From Mucilaginibacter dorajii (lineage in GTDB: Bacteria; Bacteroidota; Bacteroidia; Sphingobacteriales; Sphingobacteriaceae): DNA of 64,000 nt. A model generated the notes under the pieces. The model made no database searches and was not told where the DNA came from. It was given only the letters and a program-made list of their open reading frames with translations. The position numbers and the translations under genes were made by a program. Shown here piece by piece: positions 16,743-25,817 of the stretch; positions within the stretch are counted from its first letter, which is position 1, and each line of letters begins with the position of its first letter. The DNA lies in contig NZ_JANTYS010000001.1 of assembly GCF_024808255.1 (NCBI RefSeq), positions 496,001-560,000 on the forward strand, given 5' to 3'.

Positions 16743-17957
16743 TCAAATATTCTGCGCAATCACAAAGCCGCTTGCCCAGGCCCATTGAAAGTTGTAACCG
16801 CCAAGCCAGCCGGTAACATCCACACACTCGCCGCCGAAGAACAGACCGGGCACTTTCTTTGCTTCCAGTGTTTTGGATGATAACTCATCGGTTGATACGC
16901 CACCGCGCATTACTTCGGCTTTATCGTAACCCTTATCGCCGGCAGGTTTTACTTTAAAGTTGTGGATCAGTTCACTCAGATCTTCAATTTCGGTTTTGGT
17001 GAGCGATGCCAGGTTCTTTTCAACCGGGAGCTTATCGCTCAGCGCTTCGGCAAATTTGCGGGTGTAAAGGCTTGCCAGGTAGGCCAGCAGCATCTTTTTG
17101 CCGTTGGTTTCCTTTTCCAGTTGTATCAGGTCGGCAATGTTTTGGTTGGGGAGCAGGTCTATATAAATAGATTCGCCGGGTTTCCAGTAGGAGGATATCT
17201 GCAATATAGCCGGGCCGCTCAAGCCCCAATGGGTGAACAATATATTCTCCTCAAAGCTGATCCTGTCATTCCAAACCCGGCAAAAAATACTGTTGCCGCT
17301 CAATTGCTCATACCAGGGCTGGTCTTTACCCGTAATGGTTAAAGGCACCAGGGCAGGAGCGGTATCGGCAATTTTCATGTCAAACTGCCGCGCGGTTCTC
17401 AGCCCGAAATCGGTAGCCCCCATTTTAGGGATAGGTAAACCACCGGCGGCAATCACCACGTTTGGCGCGCTGATATATTCCTGTTTGCCGTCAATTTCAA
17501 CCCGAACAGTAAAACCGTCGTCAGTTTTTTCCACTATTTTAACTTCGGCGTTACACCAGATATCCTGGTCAAGATCGGCACACAGGTCGATAAAAACTTG
17601 TACCACATCTTTAGCTTTATCGCTCACCGGGAAAAGCTGACCTAAAGTTTTTTCCTTGCCCTCAATGCCGTAAGTTTCAAAAAAGCTGATGGTATCTTCC
17701 ACCGTCCATTGCGAAAACGCTGATTTAGAGAAGTGCGGGTTTTGCGAAATAAACTGCTGGTCTGTAGCGTATAGGTTGGTATAATTGCACCTACCACCGC
17801 CACTGATCAGGATCTTGGCACCCACGCGGTCGGCCTTTTCCAGGATCAGGGTACGCTTACCCAAAAAGCCGGCTTGCACGGCGCACATCAGCCCGCAGGC
17901 TCCGCCACCAATAATTATTGCGTCGAAATGGGTTTGTTTTGTTAATTTTGTTGTCAT
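16743..17957 (-). CDS. HI0933/BaiN-like NAD(P)/FAD-dependent oxidoreductase
   Basis: 404 residues from the ATG at 17957, placed just before the dinucleotide-binding motif AIIIGGGACGLMCAVQAG. It is followed by LILEKADRVGAKILISGGGRCNYTN, which is the signature of this flavoprotein family, and by APNVVIAAGGLPIPKMGATDFG and LFFGGECVDVTGWLGGYNFQWAWASG near the C-terminus. Members are FAD-binding reductases of mostly unknown substrate, and BaiN acts on bile-acid intermediates. A longer frame extends 36 codons upstream, but those residues lie antisense within nuoA and look non-coding. Its start codon overlaps that of nuoA on the other strand. Confidence 0.88.
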   Translation of the reverse strand: MTTKLTKQTHFDAIIIGGGACGLMCAVQAGFLGKRTLILEKADRVGAKILISGGGRCNYTNLYATDQQFISQNPHFSKSAFSQWTVEDTISFFETYGIEGKEKTLGQLFPVSDKAKDVVQVFIDLCADLDQDIWCNAEVKIVEKTDDGFTVRVEIDGKQEYISAPNVVIAAGGLPIPKMGATDFGLRTARQFDMKIADTAPALVPLTITGKDQPWYEQLSGNSIFCRVWNDRISFEENILFTHWGLSGPAILQISSYWKPGESIYIDLLPNQNIADLIQLEKETNGKKMLLAYLASLYTRKFAEALSDKLPVEKNLASLTKTEIEDLSELIHNFKVKPAGDKGYDKAEVMRGGVSTDELSSKTLEAKKVPGLFFGGECVDVTGWLGGYNFQWAWASGFVIAQNI

Positions 17958-18564
17958 GACCGAGGTTTCGCAAATATCAGAATTTGGAAAGATACTCATC
18001 TTTCTGCTCACCGGAATAATTATGGTGTGCGTGATATTTTTTTTCAACAGGTTGCTGGCACCCAATCATCCCAATCCCGAGAAGCTAACTTCCTATGAAT
18101 GTGGTGAAGAGCCTACCGGTAATGCCTGGTTGCCCTTCAATTCGCGTTTTTACGTTATCGCTTTAATATTTTTGTTATTTGATGTCGAGATGGTGTTTGT
18201 GTTTCCATGGGCGACTGTTTTTGGTAATCATGAACTAATAGCTCAGGACAATCGCTGGGGATGGTTTTCGCTGGCCGAAATGTTTGTGTTTTTGGGCATC
18301 CTGATCCTTGGCCTGGTTTACGTATGGGCCAAAGGCGACCTGGAATGGATAAAAGCCAAACCAACCGTACCCACAACTGATGTAAATATCCCGGCATCGT
18401 TTTACGAACAACTTAACCTGGAACAGGGCAAGTTTGTTGTAAAACCATTTAGCATGACTAATGAACCCGTTGTGGAAGCGGTTACTGTTGATGCTCCTGT
18501 AGAAGCGCCAGCCGTAAGAAAGCCCATGTTTAAACCCACTTTTAAAAAGCCTGCAAATGAGTAG
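17956..18564 (+). CDS. nuoA: NADH-quinone oxidoreductase subunit A with C-terminal tail
   Basis: 202 residues from the ATG at 17956. Three membrane segments (about 11-35, 65-85, 95-117) and the NuoA signatures [19 protein letters not shown] and [21 protein letters not shown] are clear. NuoA is a small membrane subunit at the base of the complex I peripheral arm. The core ends near residue 125. A ~75-residue tail follows, ending in a Pro/Val/Ala-rich basic stretch ([18 protein letters not shown]), which is longer than usual. nuoB overlaps the end by 8 bp. The frame continues upstream to 17785, but that part is antisense to the flavoprotein gene. Confidence 0.92.
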   Translation: MTEVSQISEFGKILIFLLTGIIMVCVIFFFNRLLAPNHPNPEKLTSYECGEEPTGNAWLPFNSRFYVIALIFLLFDVEMVFVFPWATVFGNHELIAQDNRWGWFSLAEMFVFLGILILGLVYVWAKGDLEWIKAKPTVPTTDVNIPASFYEQLNLEQGKFVVKPFSMTNEPVVEAVTVDAPVEAPAVRKPMFKPTFKKPANE

Positions 18565-19039
18565 TGATATCACCAGCGAAAGCGGCGGCGTAGTAGTTAC
18601 TAAAGTAGATGATCTGCTAAACTGGGCGCGTCTGTCGTCCCTTTGGCCCTTAAGTTTCGGAATTGCCTGCTGCGCGATAGAAATGATGGGGTCTATGGCA
18701 TCTACATATGATCTTGACCGTTTTGGCGTATTCCCGCGTCCATCTGCCCGCCAGGCCGATGTGATCATTATAGCCGGCACCGTTACCTTCAAAATGGCCG
18801 AGCGCATTAAACGCCTGTACGAGCAAATGCCCGAGCCAAAATATGTGATCTCGATGGGTTCATGCTCCAACTGCGGCGGCCCGTATTGGCAACATGGTTA
18901 TCACGTAGTAAAAGGTGTTGATAGGGTGATCCCGGTTGATGTTTACGTGCAAGGCTGCCCGCCTCGCCCTGAGGCTTTAATCGGTGCTATATTAGAGTTG
19001 CAAAAGAAGATTGAGGGTGAGAGTTTGGTGAGGGGTTAA
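18557..19039 (+). CDS. nuoB: NADH-quinone oxidoreductase subunit B
   Basis: 160 residues. All four ligands of the N2 [4Fe-4S] cluster are present: the tandem C38-C39 ([11 protein letters not shown]), C103 (MGSCSNC, also C106) and C134 ([11 protein letters not shown]). NuoB carries the terminal cluster that reduces quinone. It is translationally coupled to nuoA (8-bp overlap). No nuoC or nuoD follows. The next genes are unrelated, so this is a detached nuoAB pair or the remnant of a rearranged nuo operon. Confidence 0.95.
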   Translation: MSSDITSESGGVVVTKVDDLLNWARLSSLWPLSFGIACCAIEMMGSMASTYDLDRFGVFPRPSARQADVIIIAGTVTFKMAERIKRLYEQMPEPKYVISMGSCSNCGGPYWQHGYHVVKGVDRVIPVDVYVQGCPPRPEALIGAILELQKKIEGESLVRG

Positions 19040-19050
19040 TTCATGTCAGT

Positions 19051-19392
19051 GTGAAAAAAGATACCCGCAAAACCTTGCTAACTCTTATCGTAATTATGGC
19101 TGTTTTTATCGGTTCATTGGAACTATATGATATCAAAAGAAATAAGGATAAGGTAATTAAGCTTGCTGAAATTCACAAAGCGCCTTTATATTTGAAAGGC
19201 CTGATCACATATTTCCATTCCTCCAAAGGACATTCAATTTCAATAAAATACAATGTTCATGGTATATCTTATGAATACAATGGTGGCTGGGATCGCAATG
19301 TACAACAGTTAAAAGCCGGCGACTCTATCTGGATAAAATGTTCTGTTAAGCAGCCCGAATTGGCGATATGCGAATTGGAAGATGGTTATTAA
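19051..19392 (+). CDS. Small membrane-anchored hypothetical protein
   Basis: 113 residues, starting with GTG 11 bp after nuoB. An N-terminal basic stretch (MKKDTRK) is followed by one hydrophobic segment (TLLTLIVIMAVFIGSLELY) and an exported domain with alternating beta pattern (HSISIKYNVHGISYEYNGGW, then KAGDSIWIKCSVKQPELAIC). I do not recognise a family. It resembles the small periplasmic beta-domain proteins common in Sphingobacteriaceae. It may be co-transcribed with nuoB by proximity, without evidence of a functional link. Confidence 0.6.
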   Translation: MKKDTRKTLLTLIVIMAVFIGSLELYDIKRNKDKVIKLAEIHKAPLYLKGLITYFHSSKGHSISIKYNVHGISYEYNGGWDRNVQQLKAGDSIWIKCSVKQPELAICELEDGY

Positions 19393-19444
19393 TTTAAAGG
19401 AACAAGGGTGAAATTTGTTATTGGAATTGTCTAAATTGTAAAAA

Positions 19445-19822
19445 ATGCAAATCGCCTTATACCGAATCATACTCTTCGGCCAAAACATTACCAAACTAAA
19501 AGATTTCTACGTCGAAAACTTTGGATTTTCACTTGTTGAAGAGACTGAAGACCAGTGGGTAGTTTTAAAAGCCGGGGCAATGGAACTCGCTTTTCATAAA
19601 ATTGGCGAAGCATACCAAACTACCGAAGAATTTAAAGCGGTAAGCAATACAAAGTTAGTTTTTAAGATAGGGAGTGATCTTGCCGGTTTAAGGGAGCAAT
19701 TAATAGGTAATGGTGTTTTGTTAGGAGAGATCAAATCTTTCGCGGGCATTAATGCTTTGTTTTGCGATGGCGAAGACCCGGAAGGGAACATGTTTCAATT
19801 AGAACAACGGCTTGGCTTATAG
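19445..19822 (+). CDS. VOC (glyoxalase/bleomycin-resistance) family protein
   Basis: 125 residues in two beta-alpha-beta-beta-beta modules: IALYRIILFGQNITKLKDFYVENFGF, then VLKAGAMELAFHKIGEA, and in the second half NTKLVFKIGSDLAGLREQL and ALFCDGEDPEGNMFQLEQR. The closing DPEGNMFQLE is typical of VOC metalloproteins, where the Glu binds metal. The substrate is unknown. It stands alone, 52 bp after the preceding small membrane protein. Confidence 0.8.
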   Translation: MQIALYRIILFGQNITKLKDFYVENFGFSLVEETEDQWVVLKAGAMELAFHKIGEAYQTTEEFKAVSNTKLVFKIGSDLAGLREQLIGNGVLLGEIKSFAGINALFCDGEDPEGNMFQLEQRLGL

Positions 19823-19853
19823 CAGAGCGGATTTTAACTGAAGTAAAACAGGA

Positions 19854-20015
19854 GGCACCTACGGAGCCAATTCATTGTTTATTTAGTTGCTATAAATACG
19901 TGGCTACGCTGTAGCCTGTAATTACCATTTTTTAGGTAAATGCTTTTTCAACACTCCGTAGGAGTATCGTGTTTGTAGCTAAACCCTGCCTGGCTTTTTG
20001 GCTCCGTCAGGTGCC
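19854..20015. repeat. 162-bp element with GGCACCT...ACGGAGCCAA terminal inverted repeats
   Basis: Left end 19854-19870 (GGCACCTACGGAGCCAA) and right end 19998-20015 (TTGGCTCCGTCAGGTGCC) are inverted repeats differing by one inserted base. Inside are a CTCCGTAGGAG palindrome and TAGTTGCTATAAATACG/CGTGTTTGTAGCTA arms. It has no coding capacity, so it looks like a MITE or a structured repeat. Confidence 0.7.
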
Positions 20016-20093
20016 CCCTCTCTGAAAGCGATTTTTTCTGATATGCCCAAAGCAATAATATCCCTAAATTTATCTGTCGTAAACTAAGCCATT

Positions 20094-20996
20094 ATGAAAC
20101 TGAACTGCCTCAATTTATTTATCGCCTTTATTTGTTTCTCAACCTATTCATCAGCCCAAACCGCACCGAAGCAGGATTTCTTTCCGCAAGGCACTATGGT
20201 TTACAGCGACGTGAATTACGCCGGTGATACGCTTAAAAAACATCTTTTAGATGTTTACCTGCCGCCGGTTGCCAAAACCAAATACCCGCTCATCGTGTGG
20301 ATTCACGGCGGCGGCTGGCGAATGAATGATAAATATGCCGATATGGGCTACATGACCCAAACATTGAAGGGTTTTATTGATAAAGGCTACGCCATCGCAT
20401 CGATAGATTACCGTTGGAGTACCACAGCACCTTTCCCTGCCCAAATTCAGGATTGTAACCAGGCGGTGGCATTTTTATGCAGCCATGCGGCCCAATATAA
20501 ATTAGATATTGATAAAATAGCGTTGATCGGTTTTTCGGCAGGAGGGCACCTGGCTTCACTGATGGGGTTATCCAACAATAGCAATATTAAAGGATTTTAT
20601 GTCGATGGTAAAAAGCCTTCGTTTAAGATAAAGCTGGTGCTTGATTTTTATGGACCTTCAGATTTCCTTTCGCTTGCAGGTAACTTAGATAAAGGTGCGC
20701 AGAACGCCATTACCCTACTCCTGGGTGCAAGCGCTTTTGACAGGCCGGATTTGGGTAAAATTGCCAGTCCGCTAACTTATGTAGATAAAAATGACCCGCC
20801 GTTTCTGATTGTACAGGGCGAAAAGGACGAGGCGGTAAATCCATCGCAATCGGTAGCGTTAAGTCTTAATCTTAAACTGGTTGGCGTAAAAAATGAGTTG
20901 GTCATTGTACCCAACGCCCCGCACTTCGGTGTTATGTTTGATGCTGAGGATATCAGGAGTAAGGTTTTTGCGTGTTTGGATGAGTATATGAGGTAG
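20094..20996 (+). CDS. Secreted alpha/beta hydrolase (BD-FAE-like esterase)
   Basis: 300 residues with a signal peptide (1-22, ending SSAQ). The oxyanion-hole motif VWIHGGGWRMNDK and the nucleophile elbow GFSAGGHLASL (GxSxG) are those of carboxylesterases of the BD-FAE/HSL type. The acid is probably in QGEKDEAVNP and the His in VPNAPHFGV. Such exported enzymes remove acetyl or feruloyl groups from plant polysaccharides, but here there is no CAZyme neighbour on the same strand. The GH92 gene converges on it. Confidence 0.87.
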   Translation: MKLNCLNLFIAFICFSTYSSAQTAPKQDFFPQGTMVYSDVNYAGDTLKKHLLDVYLPPVAKTKYPLIVWIHGGGWRMNDKYADMGYMTQTLKGFIDKGYAIASIDYRWSTTAPFPAQIQDCNQAVAFLCSHAAQYKLDIDKIALIGFSAGGHLASLMGLSNNSNIKGFYVDGKKPSFKIKLVLDFYGPSDFLSLAGNLDKGAQNAITLLLGASAFDRPDLGKIASPLTYVDKNDPPFLIVQGEKDEAVNPSQSVALSLNLKLVGVKNELVIVPNAPHFGVMFDAEDIRSKVFACLDEYMR

Positions 20997-21062
20997 CAGG
21001 TATTCGCCTGGAAATGTTTTTTTATGTCATTGCGTCGTTCCTACCCACTACAAGCCCGCCAT

Positions 21063-21143
21063 GTCATTGCGAGGCACGAAGCAATCGCATGCTTTACAGG
21101 GCGGATCTGCAAAGTTCGCGATTGCTTCGTGCCTCGCAATGAC
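21063..21143. repeat. REP-like palindrome, GTCATTGCGAGG family
   Basis: Near-perfect ends GTCATTGCGAGGCACGAAGC and GCTTCGTGCCTCGCAATGAC. The centre is CTTTACAGGGCGGATCTGCA. A truncated copy (GTCATTGCGTCGTTCCTACC) sits just upstream at 21025-21044. It lies between two converging genes. Confidence 0.88.
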
Positions 21144-21218
21144 ATAGCTTTATATTGTCATTTCACCTTCAAAGTCTTCCGGATTTAAAAAACAAAATGA
21201 CGATTTTTTAAATGGTCA

Positions 21219-23504
21219 TTACTTCACCGGCCTGTCAGCCAGCGCCACACCCCAATGCTCGTTAGGCTTTGGCCCCATCACAAACTCCAAGGTACCACCA
21301 CTCGTTATATCCTGCTGGGTAATAAAAGTATGCGTATAAGCTTTGCCATTCAATTTTGCCGATTGGATATAGATATTATCGGCCGAACTGTTTGGTGCAA
21401 GCACCGTGAATTTTTTATTTAGCGGCAACTGCATTACCACCTTACGCATCACCGGCGTGCCTATCACGTAAACGCTGCTGGCCGGGTTAACCGGGTAAAA
21501 TCCCATCGCGCTAAAAACGTACCATGCCGACATTTGCCCGCAATCCTCATTGCCTGCGTAACCCGATGACGAGGTATTGTATAACTCCCTGCAAATTTTG
21601 GCTACATAATACTGGGTTTTCCAGGGTTGGCCTGCATAGTTATACAAATAGGTAATATGATGGCTTGGTTCGTTACCATGAGCGTATTGCCCAATAAAGC
21701 CGGAGGCATTGCCGTTAACCTCGCCCGGTTTACTGTCGAGCGTAAAGAAGGTATCCAGTTTGGCGGTAAATTTGCTGTCGCCGCCTGTTAATGCGATCAG
21801 ACCTTTAACATCCTGGGGTACATACCAGTAATATTGCCATGCATTGCCCTCGGTATATGGGTTGCCGCCGTTGCCACCATATTGTAGCGGGTTAAAGGGC
21901 GATAACCACTTACCATCATTATTCTTAGCCCTGAAAAAGCCGCTTTGCGTATCGTAAAGGTTTTTAAAATATTGTGAGCGCTCCATAAAATGGGCATAGT
22001 CGGCGGTTTTGTTAAGCTTTTTTGCTAATTGAGCAACGCACCAATCATCGTAAGCCATTTCCAGGGTTACCGATACTGATTGGGTTAACACGTTTTCGGG
22101 CATGTAGTGGTATTTTTCCCAGGCCTTAAACGGCGAGCCGGGATGATCTGTGGTGGACGAGTTTTTAACCGCTTCGTAAGCTTTTCGAATATCGAAACCG
22201 GGGATGCCTTTCAACGCTGCATCTACAATAACCGGGATAGCGTGATTGCCTATCATACAATAGTTTTCCTGCCCCCACAATTGCCAAATGGGTAAATATC
22301 CGTAAGCCTGGTATTGGCTAAGCATGCTGTTTACAAACCCCGCGGTGCGCTGCGGTTGTATAAGCGTGTAAAGCGGGTTAGCCGCACGGTAAGTATCCCA
22401 TAAAGAAAAAGTGCTGTAAAAGCCTGCTTTGCTGTTATGCACAGTATAGTCAATAGCGGTATAGTCGCCGTTTACATCAGCATAATTATTGGGTTGAATA
22501 CAGGTATGGTAAAGCGCGGTATAAAAGATCTGTTTTTGCTGCTCGGTTCCTTCAACCTTTATTTTATCCAGTTCGGTTTCCCATTTGGCGTTGGCCTGGG
22601 CAACGGTTTGGTTAAAATCCCAGCCTGGTATTTCGGTTACAAGGTTCAATTTGGCATTTTGGGTACTTACGGTAGATAGGCCCACTTTGGCCAACAGGGG
22701 TGAGCCATCGCCGGTATTAAAATTGAGTACAGCGCGTAAGTCGGTACCGTTTAGGAGTTTTTGGTCAAAATATTGGGTGCCGCCGTCAATTAGGTCGTTG
22801 CTTTTAACGGGCTTGTTAAATTCGGTATAAAAATAAACTTTGCGCAACTTGGCCCAACCGGTGATCACCCTAAAGCCCTCAATAGCATGGTCATTCACCA
22901 TATGAAATTGAGCGGCAATAACATGGCAGCCAAAGTTTGGCTTTTTTGTAGAATGGTTCAGGTCAATAACCACCCGGCCCTGGCTGTTTTTAGGGAAGGT
23001 GTACTTATGGAAACCTGCGTGCTCCGTTGCGGTAAGTTCTACATTGATTCCGTAATCATCCAGCTTAACCTGGTAATAGCCGGCTCTTGCCGATTCATGG
23101 TCATGCGAAAACCTTGAGCCATAGCCGCTGCCCGCCTGCTGGGCGTTGCCTGCGCGTGTTTTTTCATCACCGGTGTATGGCATAAACAAAATATCAAACA
23201 AATCCGGCGCGCCGGTACCACTTAAATGGGTGTGACTAAAGCCCGCTATGAAGTTGTCATTATGATCGTACCCGCAAGCCGCGTCCCATTCTGGTTCGTC
23301 GCGCGTATCGGGGCTTAATTGTACCATGCCAAAAGGAACAGTTGCTCCCGGGTAATTATTGCCCGATAGACTGCCTTTCACCGCGCCCGTGCCTATAAAT
23401 GGGTTTACATAGGATGTAAGTTTAGGGTTTATTTGTGCCGATGTAAACAGGGGCAGGCTACAGCTTAAAGCAAGCAAATACTTTAGTAATGGCTTTGGTG
23501 TCAT
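21219..23504 (-). CDS. GH92 family alpha-mannosidase-like glycosidase
   Basis: 761 residues with a signal peptide (1-23). GH92 landmarks are YVNPFIGTGAVKGSLSGNNY at the start, PGATVPFGMVQLSPDT, GYDHNDNFIAGFSHTHLSGTG, then AHGNEPSHHITYLYNYAGQP and GNEDCGQMSAWYVFSAMGFY in the (alpha/alpha)6 domain. GH92 enzymes are Ca2+-dependent exo-alpha-mannosidases acting on N-glycans or yeast mannan. The gene is read away from the AraC regulator and is separated from the fucose/galactose genes by it. It may contribute to the same glycan or belong to a separate unit. Confidence 0.95.
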   Translation of the reverse strand: MTPKPLLKYLLALSCSLPLFTSAQINPKLTSYVNPFIGTGAVKGSLSGNNYPGATVPFGMVQLSPDTRDEPEWDAACGYDHNDNFIAGFSHTHLSGTGAPDLFDILFMPYTGDEKTRAGNAQQAGSGYGSRFSHDHESARAGYYQVKLDDYGINVELTATEHAGFHKYTFPKNSQGRVVIDLNHSTKKPNFGCHVIAAQFHMVNDHAIEGFRVITGWAKLRKVYFYTEFNKPVKSNDLIDGGTQYFDQKLLNGTDLRAVLNFNTGDGSPLLAKVGLSTVSTQNAKLNLVTEIPGWDFNQTVAQANAKWETELDKIKVEGTEQQKQIFYTALYHTCIQPNNYADVNGDYTAIDYTVHNSKAGFYSTFSLWDTYRAANPLYTLIQPQRTAGFVNSMLSQYQAYGYLPIWQLWGQENYCMIGNHAIPVIVDAALKGIPGFDIRKAYEAVKNSSTTDHPGSPFKAWEKYHYMPENVLTQSVSVTLEMAYDDWCVAQLAKKLNKTADYAHFMERSQYFKNLYDTQSGFFRAKNNDGKWLSPFNPLQYGGNGGNPYTEGNAWQYYWYVPQDVKGLIALTGGDSKFTAKLDTFFTLDSKPGEVNGNASGFIGQYAHGNEPSHHITYLYNYAGQPWKTQYYVAKICRELYNTSSSGYAGNEDCGQMSAWYVFSAMGFYPVNPASSVYVIGTPVMRKVVMQLPLNKKFTVLAPNSSADNIYIQSAKLNGKAYTHTFITQQDITSGGTLEFVMGPKPNEHWGVALADRPVK

Positions 23505-23674
23505 AAAATTATCCGCAGATTATAATTGATTTAATCAAGGCCGACCGGCATATGTTAGTGCCAACCTCAATACCGACGAAAGTATGACGCATGGCGTGCC
23601 CCGCCAATAGATAAAACGGTGAAAAGAATGGACAATTATTTGATTGCAAATGGCCGGGATAGATAATGTTACCC

Positions 23675-24577
23675 TTAACCCGTATTTTTTGCAGTAATGC
23701 GGTATTGCTCTGGCGATGAACCAATGTACTTTTTAAAAATGCGCGAAAAATAATAAGGATCTTCATAGCCCAACTCGGCTGCTACTGCTTTTATTTTGTC
23801 GCCGTTGGCATAAAGCAGTTGGCAGGCCTTCTGCATTTTCAGATGGATAAAATAGTCAATAGGCGGCATTCCGGTAGCCTTGCGAAAAAGGTTTGAAAAA
23901 TGCGATACCGATAAATTATGCTTGCCGGCCATATCCTCTACACTTAATTTCTTGTTCAGGTTATCGCGCATGTTGTGGATGGTTTTGGTAATGATGTCGC
24001 CTTCATCATCTTTATCATTCTGTATATGTCGTTCGGGCATTAAAAATGTAGCTATAATATGATACAGGCAAAAGCACGCGCTATTAATGTTTTCCAGGCT
24101 ATAACCCATCTCTAACGTTTGGTAAATATTATGCCATATGTTTATCGCGTTTTCATTAAAGGGAGTTTGTACCGGGCCGCGATTAATGCTTAAATTGAGC
24201 GAGTTGTTGAACTCCTGGATCTTATCGCCGGTAAAATGTACCCAATAAATAGTCCATGGATCGTCATTATCTGCCCAGTAGCGCATGTATTTATCTGTGG
24301 CTGGTATCAGGATGTATTGGTTGCTGCGCACCTCGTAGCGCTTATTATCTACAATAAAGTAGCCTTTGCCTTGTAAGCAATAAATAAGGATATTGTCTTC
24401 ACAGCCTTTGCGCCGTTCGCGGTAATGGAACGATGCTTTGGGGAAATAACCAATATGGGTTATATAAATATGGAAAAGCTCAGGATCGCGCTCTTTGGCA
24501 TCGCGCAGCACTTTTTGAGGAATGCTGATAAATTTTTCACCCTCAAAACCCTGCCGTCTTTTAAAGCTGTTACTCAT
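23675..24577 (-). CDS. AraC family transcriptional regulator
   Basis: 300 residues from the ATG at 24577. An N-terminal cupin-like sugar-sensing domain (ILIYCLQGKGYFIVDNKRYEV, then DDPWTIYWVHFTG) is followed by a double HTH at ~195-295 (SVEDMAGKHNLSVSHFSNLF, then DKIKAVAAELGYEDPYYFSRIFKKYIG). It is the only regulator near the catabolic and SusC/D genes, and it is divergent from the dehydrogenase gene. It is therefore the best candidate for sensing fucose or a derivative and controlling the locus. Candidate binding sites are described separately at 24763, 29706 and 42728. Confidence 0.93.
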   Translation of the reverse strand: MSNSFKRRQGFEGEKFISIPQKVLRDAKERDPELFHIYITHIGYFPKASFHYRERRKGCEDNILIYCLQGKGYFIVDNKRYEVRSNQYILIPATDKYMRYWADNDDPWTIYWVHFTGDKIQEFNNSLNLSINRGPVQTPFNENAINIWHNIYQTLEMGYSLENINSACFCLYHIIATFLMPERHIQNDKDDEGDIITKTIHNMRDNLNKKLSVEDMAGKHNLSVSHFSNLFRKATGMPPIDYFIHLKMQKACQLLYANGDKIKAVAAELGYEDPYYFSRIFKKYIGSSPEQYRITAKNTG

Positions 24578-25003
24578 CAAAATAATATTAGGTGTAATTG
24601 GTATTACAGTGGGATACTACATTACCTAAAATGCACGGCCCGGTGTATATGATGCTATTATAGATAAAACAATCTGTAAATGCAATCATTTATACCTAAT
24701 TGCAAACTATTCACACCATTATGCCAATAAAACATATTTTAACTGGTTGCTTAGTGGAATAATCCATTAAAAAAAATGTTTTACCTATTATAATCACCAA
24801 AGCAGGGCTTTACTTTTGGTTTGTTCATCATAACCAATATAACCAGGTCTGCAGATTGATATTTTTAAAGTTTCTTACTAATGCTGTTTACGGCAATAAA
24901 CTTAAACTGTCTGCAAATTTTTTATAAGGTAATACCATGGTGGTTTAAACCATAAAGTTTAGGCGCATTGAATTTTACGTCTCAGCTTCAACTTTTATAT
25001 AAT
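24578..25003. promoter_or_regulatory. Divergent regulatory region between araC-type gene and fucose catabolic genes
   Basis: 426 bp, AT-rich and non-coding. It holds a diverged copy of the 28-bp TCCAT site at 24763-24790 and a TACTTTTG octamer (24811-24818) that fits the Bacteroidota -7 pattern TAnnTTTG. No clear -33 TTTG lies at the right distance. Confidence 0.55.
24763..24790 (+). promoter_or_regulatory. Candidate AraC operator, diverged copy
   Basis: Starts TCCATTAAA and ends TTTTACCTATTA. About 19 of 28 positions agree with the copy at 29706. The first half site is exact and the second is degenerate. Position between the regulator gene and its divergent target suits autoregulation. Confidence 0.4.
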
Positions 25004-25816
25004 ATGCTACTAAAAAACAAAGTGATTTTTTTAACCGGGGGTACCGAAGGTATTGGCTTTGAGTGCGCCAAAATATATAACGCGGCTGGGGCAAAGCTCA
25101 GCATCGTTTCCAATTCGGAGCGAAGCATCGAGGAGGCCCGCCTCAAACTACAAACCGAAGATATCCTGTATATAAAAGCCGACGTAGCCGTTGCCGCCGA
25201 TATTCAGCAGGCTATTATTGAAACTGTAGGCTACTTTGGCAAGATAGATGTGATTCATAATAATGCAGGTATCAGTAACCCGTCAAAGGCCTTGCACGAA
25301 ACTACCGAGGACGAATGGAACGCGCTATTTAATGTAAACGTAAAAGGAGTTTTTAACACCACCCGCTATGGTATTGAGGAACTGAAAAAAACAAGGGGCA
25401 ACATCCTGAACACCGGCAGCCTGGTGGGTGAAATAGGACAGGAGATTCACGCCGCCTATAGCGCTACCAAAGGCGCTATAAGTGCCCTTACCAAATCAAT
25501 GGCATTGGATTACGCCCCGTATGGTATTCGGGTAAATGCCGTGGCGCCTGCAGGTGTGTGGACACCCATGCTGCGGGTATGGAGCCAGCAACAACCCGAT
25601 GCAAATTCTATTGAAAACTACCTGGATGATATTCATGCCCTAGGTTATTGCCCCGAAGGTGATGTGGTGGCCGATGCCTGTTTGTTTTTAATATCAGACC
25701 AGGCCCGCTTTGTTACCGGTTGTATTTTACCTGTAACCGGTGGTGCCGAGCTGGGCTATCGCCGGGTAATTAACCAAACTGTTCAAGCTATCCAGGAAAA
25801 AAACGACCATATTTAA
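25004..25816 (+). CDS. SDR family dehydrogenase, probably in L-fucose oxidation
   Basis: 270 residues from the ATG at 25004, chosen because the NAD(P)-binding motif follows directly (VIFLTGGTEGIGFECAKIY). Other SDR landmarks are HNNAGISNPSKAL, GNILNTGSLVG (catalytic Ser), the YSATKGAI catalytic Tyr/Lys, and VNAVAPAGVWTPML. The next gene is L-fuconate dehydratase with a 1-bp gap, so the enzyme is most likely L-fucose 1-dehydrogenase or 2-keto-3-deoxy-L-fuconate 4-dehydrogenase. Sequence alone does not separate the two. It is the first gene of the plus-strand catabolic transcript. Confidence 0.85.
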   Translation: MLLKNKVIFLTGGTEGIGFECAKIYNAAGAKLSIVSNSERSIEEARLKLQTEDILYIKADVAVAADIQQAIIETVGYFGKIDVIHNNAGISNPSKALHETTEDEWNALFNVNVKGVFNTTRYGIEELKKTRGNILNTGSLVGEIGQEIHAAYSATKGAISALTKSMALDYAPYGIRVNAVAPAGVWTPMLRVWSQQQPDANSIENYLDDIHALGYCPEGDVVADACLFLISDQARFVTGCILPVTGGAELGYRRVINQTVQAIQEKNDHI

Positions 25817-25817
25817 G

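Noticed and set aside
17785..17955. Extended nuoA start and extended flavoprotein start
   Set aside because: Both extensions run antisense through the other gene and lack family similarity. The family motifs begin right after the ATG codons at 17956 and 17957.
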